This document shows, one piece after another, positions 55,004 through 64,000 of a stretch of 64,000 nucleotides of DNA (position 1 is its first letter; each line of letters begins with the position of its first letter). Origin of the DNA: Bacteroides ndongoniae (GTDB taxonomy: Bacteria; Bacteroidota; Bacteroidia; Bacteroidales; Bacteroidaceae); the NCBI RefSeq assembly GCF_900108345.1, contig NZ_FNVV01000013.1, forward strand, positions 366,143 through 430,142, read 5' to 3'. The position numbers and the translations under genes were made by a program. The notes below the pieces were generated by a model that was not told where the DNA came from, ran no database searches, and was given only the letters and a program-made list of their open reading frames with translations.

Positions 55004-57538
55004 ATGAAACATGTCTTCCTCATAGCCCTTCTTTTCTCTTTGGCCGCTTGTACGTCTGATTCGCTTCCTCCGACCGACGAACCACAGGAAGTACCCGCTG
55101 TCGAGGTTCCCGATGCCTATCGCGACAAGATACGCACACAGCCTTATCCGAAGGCCGATAACGAGCTGATGATTAACCCGGCTCCCCTCATAGTGCCCCA
55201 AAGCCAGAAGACGGGCGAGATGCTGGAGTTTGCCCTTTCGTCTAGCGCATCGTTCAATACGTCTGAGACCCTTGTTTCCACTTTGCAGACGGGATGCTTC
55301 TTCAATCCCCACCGCGTTCTAAAGGCGGGCACATGGTACTGGCGCTTTCGCTCTTGTGCCGCCGATGGGACAGTCGCAAGTGAATGGAGTGAGGCCATCG
55401 CTTTCGAGGTAACAGGTGACGAAGCTGTGTTTGTCACCCCTTCCTTTGCCGATTTTGTTTGCAACGCGCCGCGTGATTATCCGCGTCTATATTGTTTTCT
55501 GGCTCCTCGTATTGACGAGGCGCGTCGTAAAGTGGCTTCCCATTCCGAATATAAGGCATTGTTGACACGCGCGGCAACAGCTTTAGACACCAATTATCAG
55601 GCTTTGGGCGATCTTTGTTCCCAGGCATCTGTCTTGAAGGCACAGGCTTTTTGGCTCTATCAGGCAGCCTACCTCACGCTCCAGTCGTGCTATGCGGACA
55701 AGCTGCACGAAATGTTGGAGGCATTTTGCATGGCTTCTCCATCCGACGGGCAATTGTTTGCCGACAATTTCACCTCGTCCGATGTGGCTATATGTTGCCT
55801 TTTGGCTTACGACTTGCTTCACGACAGACTTGACCCGGCAGAACGTTCGGCAGCCGAAGAGTTGCTGATGCGTGTCTTGCGCCGTTATTATAAAGAAAAC
55901 TTGGGTTATCAGGAAAATCATATATTTGACAATCATTTTTGGCAGCAGAACATGCGTACTTACTTCCAGATAGCTTTTTTACTTTACGACCATCCGGTTT
56001 ATGGCAGTGAAGTGTTACCTATGCTGGAATACTATTATGAGCTGTGGACGGCCCGTGCTCCGGCCGGTGGTTTCAATCTTGATGGTCTGTGGCACAACGG
56101 AACGGGCTATTTCCCGGCCAATGTTCATACACTGGCTTATATGCCGGCTTTGCTTTCCTATGTGGCTCGTTTCGACTTTCTTGGGCATCCTTGGTATCGT
56201 GCTTCCGGCCAGGCCTTGGTTTATAGCTTCCCGCCTCATTCGGCCAGCAATGGTTTTGGCGATGCCAGCGAGCAGGGCGACACCCCCAGCCGGCTAACGG
56301 CTGCCTTTGCCGACTATCTGGCACGGGAAACTGGCGATGCTTATGCGGGCTGGTATGCCGCCGAGTGTGCCGACCTGGTGGCTCAGGACTATGAGCTGCG
56401 CCTTTACCGCATGTGTGCCGACCGCACTTACGATACGGTTTTCCCCGCCGATGCGCCTAAAATGTTGTGGTATGAGGATACGGGCGAAGTGGCCATGCAC
56501 AGTCATCCGGGGAGTACGGATGATGATTTGGCTTTGTCGTTCCGTTCCAGCACATTCGGTTCGGGTAGTCATACAACGGCCAGCCAGAATGCGTTCAATC
56601 TGCTCTATGAGGGGCAGCCCGTTTATCGCAGTACTGGTTATTATCAGAATTTCAGCGATGCCCACAACCTGATGTCCTATCGTCATAGTCGTGCGCACAA
56701 TACGCTGTTGGTCAATGGTATAGGACAGCCCTATTCCACGAAAGGATATGGCAGCGTAGTCCGTGCCTTGGGAGGCAGTCATATCAGTTATTGCTTGGGC
56801 GATGCTTCACATGCTTATTGTGGCGTGTCCGATGACCCCATGTGGGTCTCTGCTTTCGAGCAGGCTGGTATTAGCCAGACACCGGAAAATGGTTTCGGTG
56901 ACACTCCGTTGAATTGCTATCGGCGGCATGTATTGATGTTGCATCCAGACATATTGCTTGTTTACGATGAGTTGGAGGCTTCCGAGCCTGTGCGTTGGGA
57001 GTGGTTGTTGCATAGCCCGGTGCGTTTCAGCATCGACGAAGAACAACAGATGCTCACTACAGCTGGAGCCGATGGCAGTTATGTGGCGGTGACGCAGTTG
57101 TTTTGTGGAGAGCCGTTCAGTTTGAGTCAGACGGACCGGTTCCGAGTGCCGCCCGCACAGATTACGCCCGCTACCCCCAATCAGTGGCACCTCACTGCTA
57201 CGGTGGAAGGCAGTAGTGCGGCGCGTTTCCTGGCTGTGGTTCGGGTGGGGCATACGGGCGCCGATATACCTTTGTTGCGCAGCACTGGCAATCACATCTT
57301 TGAGGTGGGCGACTGGAAGATACGCGCCGTGCTCGATGCCTCGCAACCGGCCGCGCTGGAGGTGACTCACGATGCCGTTCCCGTGGTGTTCAGCCTGGGG
57401 GCAGACAATCCGCAGATTGGTGGCACACCTTACATGCGTCGCTATGCCTCTTCTTCCGTACTCTACGATGAAATCGACGGTGTGTGGCAGGTGCAGGAAG
57501 CGGTAGACAAAACGCCTGTCATGACACGGAATAGATGA
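55004..57538 (+). CDS. Heparinase II/III-like polysaccharide lyase, lipoprotein, paralogue of 48138
   Basis: This encodes 844 residues starting at MKHVFLIALL; the upstream ATG at 54947 adds an unconserved stretch. The lipobox is LAAC, so it is membrane-anchored. It has the same layout as the 48138 lyase: a DUF4962-like N-terminus (LKAGTWYWRFRSCAADGTVASEWSE), barrel with NHIFDNHFWQQN (Asn310-His311) and DGLWHNGTGYFPANVHTL, then the sandwich with FRSSTFGSGSHTTASQNAFN and RHSRAHNTLLVNG. Heparan sulfate or heparin fragments are the likely substrate from context. Sequence differs strongly from its paralogue, suggesting different linkage or sulfation preference. Confidence 0.83.
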   Translation: MKHVFLIALLFSLAACTSDSLPPTDEPQEVPAVEVPDAYRDKIRTQPYPKADNELMINPAPLIVPQSQKTGEMLEFALSSSASFNTSETLVSTLQTGCFFNPHRVLKAGTWYWRFRSCAADGTVASEWSEAIAFEVTGDEAVFVTPSFADFVCNAPRDYPRLYCFLAPRIDEARRKVASHSEYKALLTRAATALDTNYQALGDLCSQASVLKAQAFWLYQAAYLTLQSCYADKLHEMLEAFCMASPSDGQLFADNFTSSDVAICCLLAYDLLHDRLDPAERSAAEELLMRVLRRYYKENLGYQENHIFDNHFWQQNMRTYFQIAFLLYDHPVYGSEVLPMLEYYYELWTARAPAGGFNLDGLWHNGTGYFPANVHTLAYMPALLSYVARFDFLGHPWYRASGQALVYSFPPHSASNGFGDASEQGDTPSRLTAAFADYLARETGDAYAGWYAAECADLVAQDYELRLYRMCADRTYDTVFPADAPKMLWYEDTGEVAMHSHPGSTDDDLALSFRSSTFGSGSHTTASQNAFNLLYEGQPVYRSTGYYQNFSDAHNLMSYRHSRAHNTLLVNGIGQPYSTKGYGSVVRALGGSHISYCLGDASHAYCGVSDDPMWVSAFEQAGISQTPENGFGDTPLNCYRRHVLMLHPDILLVYDELEASEPVRWEWLLHSPVRFSIDEEQQMLTTAGADGSYVAVTQLFCGEPFSLSQTDRFRVPPAQITPATPNQWHLTATVEGSSAARFLAVVRVGHTGADIPLLRSTGNHIFEVGDWKIRAVLDASQPAALEVTHDAVPVVFSLGADNPQIGGTPYMRRYASSSVLYDEIDGVWQVQEAVDKTPVMTRNR

Positions 57539-57620
57539 TGGGGGATGAAACAAATGACACGGATGAAATAATGTGATGAACTTATAAATAAATGATAGTA
57601 ATTATTGTAACTTCAAATTA

Positions 57621-59624
57621 ATGAAACGTATATATGCTTTACTGCTTGCTTTGCCGTTAACCTTTATGGTTCTTCAGGCTCAGTCGTTGAACAAGGAAGC
57701 TTTTGCACTGCTCAACTTGGATTATCCGGGGTTGGAGCAGGTGAAGGAAGCTTACGGTCGCGGAAACTGGAAGAAAGCCGCTCAAGCTCTGTTGGACTAT
57801 TTTCGGCAACGTGCCGGTGTGGTTTATCCGGCTTTGGATTTGAATAAAGTGACTCTCAGTCCCACCGAGCGGAAGTGGGCTGATGAGGCCCTGGAGCACA
57901 CATTCTTTGTGCATACCGGTTATCAACCGTCCTTCAACTACGGCAAGGATATTGATTGGAAATACTGGCCGGTGCGCGACAACGAATTGCGCTGGCAGCT
58001 TCATCGTCATAAATGGTTCATTCCCATGGGTAAGGCTTACCGGGTGACGGGTGATGAGAAGTATGCTCGCGAATGGGTATTGCAGTACGTGGACTGGATT
58101 CGTAAGAACCCGTTGGTGAAGATAAATCCCGATTTGTATGAGCTGGCCGATGTGGACAGTGTGAAGGGCGAAGTCGAAAACGTGCGTTTTGCTTGGCGTC
58201 CGCTGGAGACGGGTATTCGCTTGAAAGACCAGATAGATCAGTTCCTGCTGTTCCTTCCTTCCCGGTATTTCACGCCTGCATTCCTTACGGAGTTTTTGGT
58301 GAACTATCACAAGCATGCCGTGCACGTTCAGGAAAACTATTCTGCCGAGGGCAATCATTTGTTGTTCGAGGCCCAGTACGTGCTCAATGCAGGTATCTTC
58401 TTTCCCGAATTTGCCGAAGCCTCCCGGTGGCGTCAGAGTGGCATAGATGTTCTGAACCGTGAAATCAGGAAGCAGGTCTATGCCGACGGTGGACAGTATG
58501 AACTTGATTTGGGATACCATGCTGCGGCTATTGACATATTTAGCCAGGCACTATCCATGGCCGATGCTAATGGCTTTCGTGAGGATTTTCCCGACTCATA
58601 TGTTGAGACCATTCACCAGATGATGCACTTCTACCTGAACACCCTGTTTCCCGACTATACTGTTCCCTGTTTTAGCGACGGAAGGCGGTCGGCTCCCTAC
58701 AGTTTTATCAAGAGTTTTAAGAGATGGTCTGCCCAGTTCCCTGATGATGAGCAGTTGCGCTACTTTGCTACGCAGGGCAAGGAAGGGCGGTGTCCCATTC
58801 ATCTGTCGTATGCTTCGCCTGTCACTGGTTTCTTCACTTTACGCAACGGGTGGAAGGAAGATGCTACGGTGATGGTGCTCAAGGCTGGTCCGAAGGGAGA
58901 ATGGCATTGTCAGCCGGACAACGGTACCTTTGAATTGTGGTCGGGCGGAAAGAACCTCTTTCCCGACTCGGGCTGCTATGTGTTCGGAGGCGATGAGGAA
59001 GTGTGGAAACAGCGTAACTGGTTTCGGCAGACTGCTGTACACAACACGCTGACGCTCGACAACCGCAATCTGGAGACAACCCAATCTGTCACCCGCCTGT
59101 GGAAGGCGGAGGGTGATACTCGGATATTGGTAACAGAGAATCCAGGATATTCCGGTTTGCTTCACCGACGTTCGGTGTTCTTTGTCAGAGGCAGTTACTT
59201 CGTGTTGGTGGACGAGGCTATCGGTCCGGCAACAGGTACGGTAAACCTGCACTATCAGTTGTGCGACGGGGCAGTGGAGGTCAGTCGCGAACAAAACCGC
59301 CTGACTACCCACTACGATGGTGAGAGCAATGTGCGGTTGCAGTGCTTCTCGGCTCATCCGATGGAGATGGTAGAGGAGGAAGGATGGTACTCTGTGGCTT
59401 ATCGCGAACGCATTCGCCGTCCGGCATTCTCTTTCAATGTAAAGAAGAACGATGAAAACCCTGTTCGTTATGTCACCGTTATCTGCCCGCGCAAGCAGGC
59501 GGATAACACAACCATTCATGCTTCACTTGCTGAAGCTGGTGATGGCCGCATCGTGGTAGAAGTTGAGGTGGATGGGCAGAAAGATAGACTGTATTACAAT
59601 CTTGCTGGTGCCGAACAATATTAA
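57621..59624 (+). CDS. hepC: PL12 heparan-sulfate lyase (heparinase III type)
   Basis: This encodes 667 residues with a signal peptide (LLLALPLTFMVLQAQ). The N-terminal alpha/alpha barrel includes WPVRDNELRWQLHRHKWFIPMGKAY and YSAEGNHLLFEAQYVLNAGIFFPEF. The C-terminal sandwich has GEWHCQPDNGTFELW and FPDSGCYVFGGDEEVWKQRNWFRQTAVHNTLTLD. Asn245, Tyr299 and His429 fall exactly five residues after the catalytic Asn240, Tyr294 and His424 I recall for Pedobacter heparinase III. It therefore is very probably an active, surface- or periplasm-located lyase that cuts low-sulfated regions of heparan sulfate. Confidence 0.93.
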   Translation: MKRIYALLLALPLTFMVLQAQSLNKEAFALLNLDYPGLEQVKEAYGRGNWKKAAQALLDYFRQRAGVVYPALDLNKVTLSPTERKWADEALEHTFFVHTGYQPSFNYGKDIDWKYWPVRDNELRWQLHRHKWFIPMGKAYRVTGDEKYAREWVLQYVDWIRKNPLVKINPDLYELADVDSVKGEVENVRFAWRPLETGIRLKDQIDQFLLFLPSRYFTPAFLTEFLVNYHKHAVHVQENYSAEGNHLLFEAQYVLNAGIFFPEFAEASRWRQSGIDVLNREIRKQVYADGGQYELDLGYHAAAIDIFSQALSMADANGFREDFPDSYVETIHQMMHFYLNTLFPDYTVPCFSDGRRSAPYSFIKSFKRWSAQFPDDEQLRYFATQGKEGRCPIHLSYASPVTGFFTLRNGWKEDATVMVLKAGPKGEWHCQPDNGTFELWSGGKNLFPDSGCYVFGGDEEVWKQRNWFRQTAVHNTLTLDNRNLETTQSVTRLWKAEGDTRILVTENPGYSGLLHRRSVFFVRGSYFVLVDEAIGPATGTVNLHYQLCDGAVEVSREQNRLTTHYDGESNVRLQCFSAHPMEMVEEEGWYSVAYRERIRRPAFSFNVKKNDENPVRYVTVICPRKQADNTTIHASLAEAGDGRIVVEVEVDGQKDRLYYNLAGAEQY

Positions 59625-59644
59625 ACAAAGCATATTTATAAAAG

Positions 59645-59699
59645 CATTCAAAAGAAATAGAGGGCGTTTGTCGGGCTTTTCTTTAATCTTTTTTGAATG
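59645..59699 (+). promoter_or_regulatory. Inverted repeat in the susC leader
   Basis: CATTCAAAA (59645-59653) and TTTTGAATG (59691-59699) form a 9-bp stem around a 37-base loop that itself has AAAGAAA/TTTCTTT. It lies 48 bases before the SusC start. It could be a terminator that partly separates the lyase from susC, or an RNA leader structure. Neither is proven. Confidence 0.3.
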
Positions 59700-59747
59700 T
59701 CAGCATGGAAATAATTCATTTAAAATTCTATTAATATTTAAACAACA

Positions 59748-62700
59748 ATGAGAAATCTTATCTTAGCTTTGCTGTTGGTGGTAGGCATCACCGGTCTTCG
59801 TGCGCAAAGCCTGACCGTCACCGGTAGAGTGATGGACAATGAAAATTTGGAAGTGATAGGCGGAAACGTCAGCCTCAAAGGTGCGGCGGGCGTGGGCACC
59901 ATCACCGATATGAACGGAAACTACACCATAACCGTCAATGATGCCAAGAAAGACGTATTGGTGTTTTCTTACATCGGTATGAAAACCATAGAAGTGCCCG
60001 TGAAGGGACGTAGTAAGATTGATGTGACGCTGGAGGCTGACAACCAGTTGCTTGAAGAAGTGGTTGTTGTGGGCTATGCTACTGTGAAGCGCAAGGACCT
60101 GACCGGTTCCGTAGCCTCTATCAAGAGTGAGGATCTAATGAAAGTGCCCACTTCGGATGCTACACAGGCATTGGCCGGACGCATGGCGGGTGTGCAGATT
60201 GTACAGACCGACGGTCAGCCGGGTGCAGAGGCTTCCATTCGTGTGCGTGGCGGTATCTCCATTACTCAGAGCAATGAGCCTCTTCATGTGATAGATGGTT
60301 TCCCCACAGAGGACGGTATGTCCAGCCTCGACCCCGCCGACATTGAGAGCATCGACGTGCTGAAGGACGCTTCTGCCACCGCCATCTACGGTGCCCGGGG
60401 TGCCAACGGTGTGGTACTCATCACGACCAAGAGTGGCAAGAGCATGGAGGGCAAAGGACAGGTGACGTTTGACGCCTATGTGGGCTTCCGCAAGCTTGCC
60501 AACAAGCTCGACGTGCTGAGTACCGAAGAGTTTGTGCTGGCCGACTATGAACGCACCGTGGGGCTGACCTCCACCCCCGAAGAAACCATGACCGCCTGGC
60601 AGAACCGCTACGGCAGCTTCCTGGAACTGCACGAAAACTATGGCAACCGTCCCGGCATTGACTGGCTGGACGAAACCATGGGACGCACCACGCTGACGCA
60701 GAACTACCGTGTAGGCGTGAACGGTGGCAGCGAAGCGGTGAAGTACAACCTGGCCTATAGCTACAACAAGGATGAGGGAGCCATGGTATACAGCGGCAGC
60801 GAGCGCCACAACATTACTCTGGGTGTGAACGGCAAGGTGAACGACAAACTCAGCGTTACTGCACGCATCAACTTCGACTATCGTAGTATTTACGGAGCAG
60901 GCGTGGCAGGCAACGGTACTAACGAAGGCGGCAGCAACACGGATGCCCGCTTCAACAAGATGGCACAGATTCTGCAATACCGTCCTACTATCGGCATTAA
61001 GGGCAGCGATGACGAACTGCTGATGGGTGAAGATCCGCTGCTGACCGACGAAGCCGGCAATGTGATGCAGAATCCGTTGATAAACGCAGCTGAAGAAAAA
61101 GACGACCGCGAAATCCGCACGCTACAGGCTAATGGCGGATTGACCTATAAAATAATGAAGGGGTTGACTTTTCGCAACAACACCGGTATGCGTTACCGTA
61201 CGCAACGCCGCGAGCTGTTTTATGGCGACCAGTCCATCATGGGACGCCGTAACGGTACTTATGGCTCTATCCGTAATACGGAAGATGGCAGCTTTCAAAC
61301 CTCGAACGTGCTGACTTACGAAACCCGTTTCCAGAAAGCGCATAAGCTGACCGCCCAGTTAGGCCAGGAGTATGTGCATCGTTGGGAACGTTATGTTCAC
61401 ACCGAGGTTAGTAATTTGCCTACCGATGACTTCCAGTTGGATGACATGGGTATCGGTACACCTTCGGCGTCTGATTCTTATCTGAATGATGATGATAACC
61501 TGCTCTCTTTCTTCGCCCGTGTCAACTATGACTATAAGGACAAGTACCTGCTGAGTGCTACTCTGCGTGCCGACGGCTCGTCCAAGTTCAGTGCCGACAA
61601 CAAGTGGGGCATTTTCCCTGCCGTATCTGCCGCCTGGCGTCTGGGTGAGGAGGAATTCATCAAGAAGCTCAATATCTTCTCCGACCTGAAGTTCCGCATC
61701 GGTTACGGTTTGGCAGGAAACAACCGCATAGGCAGCTATAACAGTCTGGCACTGTTCAGTTCCGTGCTTACTGCCATGGGCGATGCTCTGGTGCCGGGTT
61801 ATGCTTCGAGTGTCATTCCGAATAAAGACCTGAAGTGGGAGGCCAACAAGACGTTCAACATGGGTTTCGACTTCGGTTTCTTGGAACAGCGCATTACCGT
61901 TTCGCCCGAGTTCTATATCAACCGTAGTAGCGACTTGTTGCTGAGCACCCGTCTGCCCATGTCGTCGGGCTATGAAACGATGATGGTCAATGCCGGCGAG
62001 ACAAAGAATGTGGGTATCGACCTGACAGTCAATACGCAGAATATCGTTACGAAGGACTTCTCGTGGAATACTACGCTGACCTTCTCGCACAACAAGAACA
62101 CCGTTGAGGCATTGACCGGTGAGGAGGTGCAGCTGTTCGAGGCTAAGTTCGGCTACAATCAGAATACTCACCGCCTGGCTGTGGGCGAACCCATCGGCCA
62201 GTTCTATGGCTTTATCACCGATGGACTCTATCAGGTAGACGATTTCGACTACGACCCCACTACCAAAACCTACACCCTGAAGGACGGTGTGGCATGCTAT
62301 GGCAACCGCAACACAGTGCAGCCGGGCGACTGGAAGTTCCGCAACATGGACGGAAACGACGTGATAGACGAGAACGACAAGACGGTCATAGGCAATGCCT
62401 CGCCCAAGTTCTACGGCGGTTTGAACAACAACCTCACCTACAAGGGTTTCGACCTGAGTGTGTTCTTCACTTTCAGCTATGGCAATGAAGTACTGAATGC
62501 TACTAAGTTGGTGACAAGCAAGGTGGGACGCGAAAATTATAATGCCCTGAATGTGATGAACAGCCACAACCGCTGGATGACCATCAACGACCGAGGCGAA
62601 CGGGTGACCGACCCTGCCGAACTGGCTGCTATGAACCAGGGCAAGAGTGTTGCTTCCTGGCATGACAATCAGGAGGGTAACAAATACATTCATTCGTGGG

Positions 62701-62954
62701 CAGTGGAAGATGCCTCTTTCCTGCGCCTGAGCAACGTGACTTTGGGCTATACGTTCCCCAAACAGTTGATAAAGAAAATAAAGCTGAGCAATCTGCGTGT
62801 GTATGCCACCGGCAACAATCTCTTCACATGGACACCCTACACAGGCTTCGACCCCGAAGTGAGCAACATGCGTAGCCCGCTGACTCCCGGTGTGGACTTC
62901 GGTTCCTATCCACGTAGCCGTTCTTTCATTTTCGGTGTAAACATCGCATTCTAA
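59748..62954 (+). CDS. SusC/RagA-family TonB-dependent outer-membrane transporter
   Basis: This encodes 1068 residues. A signal peptide (ILALLLVVGITGLRAQ) is followed by a carboxypeptidase-like regulatory domain (LTVTGRVMDNENLEVIGGNVSLKGAAGVGTITDMNGNYTI), the TonB box region with the diagnostic DNQLLEEVVVVGYATVKRKDLTGSV, a plug domain (IRVRGGISITQSNEPLHVIDGFPTED; DVLKDASATAIYGARGANGV), and a 22-strand barrel ending GSYPRSRSFIFGVNIAF. It would import heparin/heparan oligosaccharides together with the SusD-like protein encoded 22 bases downstream, powered by TonB-ExbBD such as that at 10.4-12.4 kb. Confidence 0.95.
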   Translation: MRNLILALLLVVGITGLRAQSLTVTGRVMDNENLEVIGGNVSLKGAAGVGTITDMNGNYTITVNDAKKDVLVFSYIGMKTIEVPVKGRSKIDVTLEADNQLLEEVVVVGYATVKRKDLTGSVASIKSEDLMKVPTSDATQALAGRMAGVQIVQTDGQPGAEASIRVRGGISITQSNEPLHVIDGFPTEDGMSSLDPADIESIDVLKDASATAIYGARGANGVVLITTKSGKSMEGKGQVTFDAYVGFRKLANKLDVLSTEEFVLADYERTVGLTSTPEETMTAWQNRYGSFLELHENYGNRPGIDWLDETMGRTTLTQNYRVGVNGGSEAVKYNLAYSYNKDEGAMVYSGSERHNITLGVNGKVNDKLSVTARINFDYRSIYGAGVAGNGTNEGGSNTDARFNKMAQILQYRPTIGIKGSDDELLMGEDPLLTDEAGNVMQNPLINAAEEKDDREIRTLQANGGLTYKIMKGLTFRNNTGMRYRTQRRELFYGDQSIMGRRNGTYGSIRNTEDGSFQTSNVLTYETRFQKAHKLTAQLGQEYVHRWERYVHTEVSNLPTDDFQLDDMGIGTPSASDSYLNDDDNLLSFFARVNYDYKDKYLLSATLRADGSSKFSADNKWGIFPAVSAAWRLGEEEFIKKLNIFSDLKFRIGYGLAGNNRIGSYNSLALFSSVLTAMGDALVPGYASSVIPNKDLKWEANKTFNMGFDFGFLEQRITVSPEFYINRSSDLLLSTRLPMSSGYETMMVNAGETKNVGIDLTVNTQNIVTKDFSWNTTLTFSHNKNTVEALTGEEVQLFEAKFGYNQNTHRLAVGEPIGQFYGFITDGLYQVDDFDYDPTTKTYTLKDGVACYGNRNTVQPGDWKFRNMDGNDVIDENDKTVIGNASPKFYGGLNNNLTYKGFDLSVFFTFSYGNEVLNATKLVTSKVGRENYNALNVMNSHNRWMTINDRGERVTDPAELAAMNQGKSVASWHDNQEGNKYIHSWAVEDASFLRLSNVTLGYTFPKQLIKKIKLSNLRVYATGNNLFTWTPYTGFDPEVSNMRSPLTPGVDFGSYPRSRSFIFGVNIAF

Positions 62955-62976
62955 CCTCAATAAACAAATGATAGCA

Positions 62977-64000
62977 ATGAAAAAATACACATTATTATAT
63001 ATAGCATTTGTTCTGCTGGCTGTTTCGTTCACATCGTGCGAGGATATGCTGACAGAGACCCCAAATTCGAGTTATGACAAGGACGGCTTCTTCAGTACGG
63101 AGGCCAAGGCCGAAATGGCCGTCTTGGGTATCTACAATTCTATTTCAGACTATCGCCACTATGGCTGGTACGAAATGGCATCCATGGCATCGGACGATAC
63201 ATATTATTTGGCCCGCACTGGTTCGGATAATCAGATTAAGGATATGGTGCACTACACAGTAAATTCCACCAACGAATGGGTCAGAATGCTTTGGCTGTTG
63301 AAGTACCAGGGCATTGACCGGGCTAATATGGCTATTGACGGCATAGAGAACATGTCCGCCTATGCCGACAGTCAGAAACTGAAAGCACTCGATGCCGAAG
63401 CTCGTTTCCTGCGTGCCTTCCTAGCTTTCGATTTGGTAAAGAGTTGGGGTGATGTGCCTTTCAAGACTTCCTACTCGGCCAGTTACGATGAGGCATTCGG
63501 TGCCCGAGTGAGCCGTGAGGAAATTTACGATCAGATTATTGCTGACTTGGACTTTGCTAAGAATAACCTGGACTGGGCTACGGCTTCGTCCAGTCCAGAA
63601 CGGGTGACGCAAGGTGCCGCTCGTGCTCTGCTGATGCGTGTTTATTTGCAACGTGCCGGCTATAGCTTACAGTTAGATGGAAAACTGTCGTGTCCCGATG
63701 AAAGTACCCGTAAAACGTATTTTGAAGCAGCCCTTACAGAGTGGGATGCTTTTCAGGCAAATGGTTACCATGGCTTCTATGAAGGTGGTTATGAAGCTCT
63801 TTTCAAAGGCTTTTCTGAAGGTGTGCTTAATAGTAAGGAGAGTCTGTTCGAAATTTCGTTCTATCACCAGCAAGGCAGTCGTAACGGGGGTGCATGGGGC
63901 ATTTACAACGGTCCGCTGGTGGCCGAACCTACGGGGATTGCTTCTTCTGAATCAGCCAACTATATGGGGAGAGCCAACGGTTTTTTTATTACTGTGCCTG
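62977..64000 (+). CDS. SusD/RagB-family outer-membrane lipoprotein (runs off the window)
   Basis: The frame is open from the ATG at 62977 (or 62968) to the window's last base, so about 341 residues are seen. The signal peptide and lipobox are KYTLLYIAFVLLAVSFTSCED. The N-terminal SusD region is typical: GFFSTEAKAEMAVLGIYNSI, then IDRANMAIDGI-type IDRANMAIDGIENM and LDAEARFLRAFLAFDLVKSWGDVPF. It caps the SusC pore on the cell surface and binds the glycan. Whatever follows the PUL lies outside the window. Confidence 0.92.
   Translation, partial: MKKYTLLYIAFVLLAVSFTSCEDMLTETPNSSYDKDGFFSTEAKAEMAVLGIYNSISDYRHYGWYEMASMASDDTYYLARTGSDNQIKDMVHYTVNSTNEWVRMLWLLKYQGIDRANMAIDGIENMSAYADSQKLKALDAEARFLRAFLAFDLVKSWGDVPFKTSYSASYDEAFGARVSREEIYDQIIADLDFAKNNLDWATASSSPERVTQGAARALLMRVYLQRAGYSLQLDGKLSCPDESTRKTYFEAALTEWDAFQANGYHGFYEGGYEALFKGFSEGVLNSKESLFEISFYHQQGSRNGGAWGIYNGPLVAEPTGIASSESANYMGRANGFFITVP

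Noticed and set aside
61359..63032. 557-codon reverse-strand frame across SusC and SusD
   Set aside because: It is antisense to unmistakable SusC barrel sequence and has a low-complexity His/Val-rich composition typical of shadow frames.

Overview
The window comes from a gut-type Bacteroidales genome, most likely Bacteroides or Phocaeicola. The evidence is Bacteroidetes promoters (-33 TTTG, about 20 bp, -7 TAnnTTTG), a SusC/SusD pair under a hybrid two-component regulator, two-subunit methylmalonyl-CoA mutase, and the DUF1599 / BT_3928-type / tpiA / SPOR / folE gene order familiar from Bacteroides. No rRNA, tRNA, insertion sequence, prophage or CRISPR array was recognised.

1-8.7 kb is an accessory island. 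A membrane-bound TPR regulator with a LuxR-like C-terminus is cut by an in-frame TAA. It is followed by small secreted proteins and lipoproteins, a toxin-antitoxin pair with a frameshifted toxin, and a six-bladed beta-propeller lipoprotein cut by an in-frame TAG. Five promoters here share a tandem TGCAC box placed exactly 38 bp before a GAnnTTTG -7 element, which looks like a small undescribed regulon.

8.7-36.4 kb is mostly core metabolism: nadK facing pdxJ; a compact run pdxJ, exbB, exbD, tonB-like, DJ-1/PfpI, ispD, recG; an M23/LysM peptidase; the tpiA-folE neighbourhood; a TlpA-like thioredoxin split by a frameshift; an AAA/PD-(D/E)XK protein; a minus-strand group dnaG, HAD phosphatase, pgi, gpsA, lysS; a MATE exporter; a cytidylate-kinase-like protein; and an AspT/YidE-type transporter. 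36.8-40.9 kb encodes methylmalonyl-CoA mutase (succinate-propionate pathway).

40.9-64 kb is a polysaccharide utilization locus for heparin/heparan sulfate: HTCS, GH88 unsaturated uronyl hydrolase, serine-type sulfatase, two paralogous heparinase II/III-like lyases, a PL12 heparan-sulfate lyase with its catalytic Asn/Tyr/His in place, SusC, and SusD running off the window. A fimbrillin-type cassette (DUF3575 protein plus two fimbrillin-like lipoproteins) and an HU-like protein lie inside it. The GH88 and first lyase promoters carry the same array of four boxes at 21-bp spacing, a probable HTCS operator.

Unrelated sequences built on an 11- or 22-bp period recur in four intergenic regions (21.24, 23.05, 34.44 and 54.21 kb) and partly fold into hairpins. 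Four genes are each broken by what looks like one mutation; three are within the first 9 kb, so real decay and assembly error both need to be considered.
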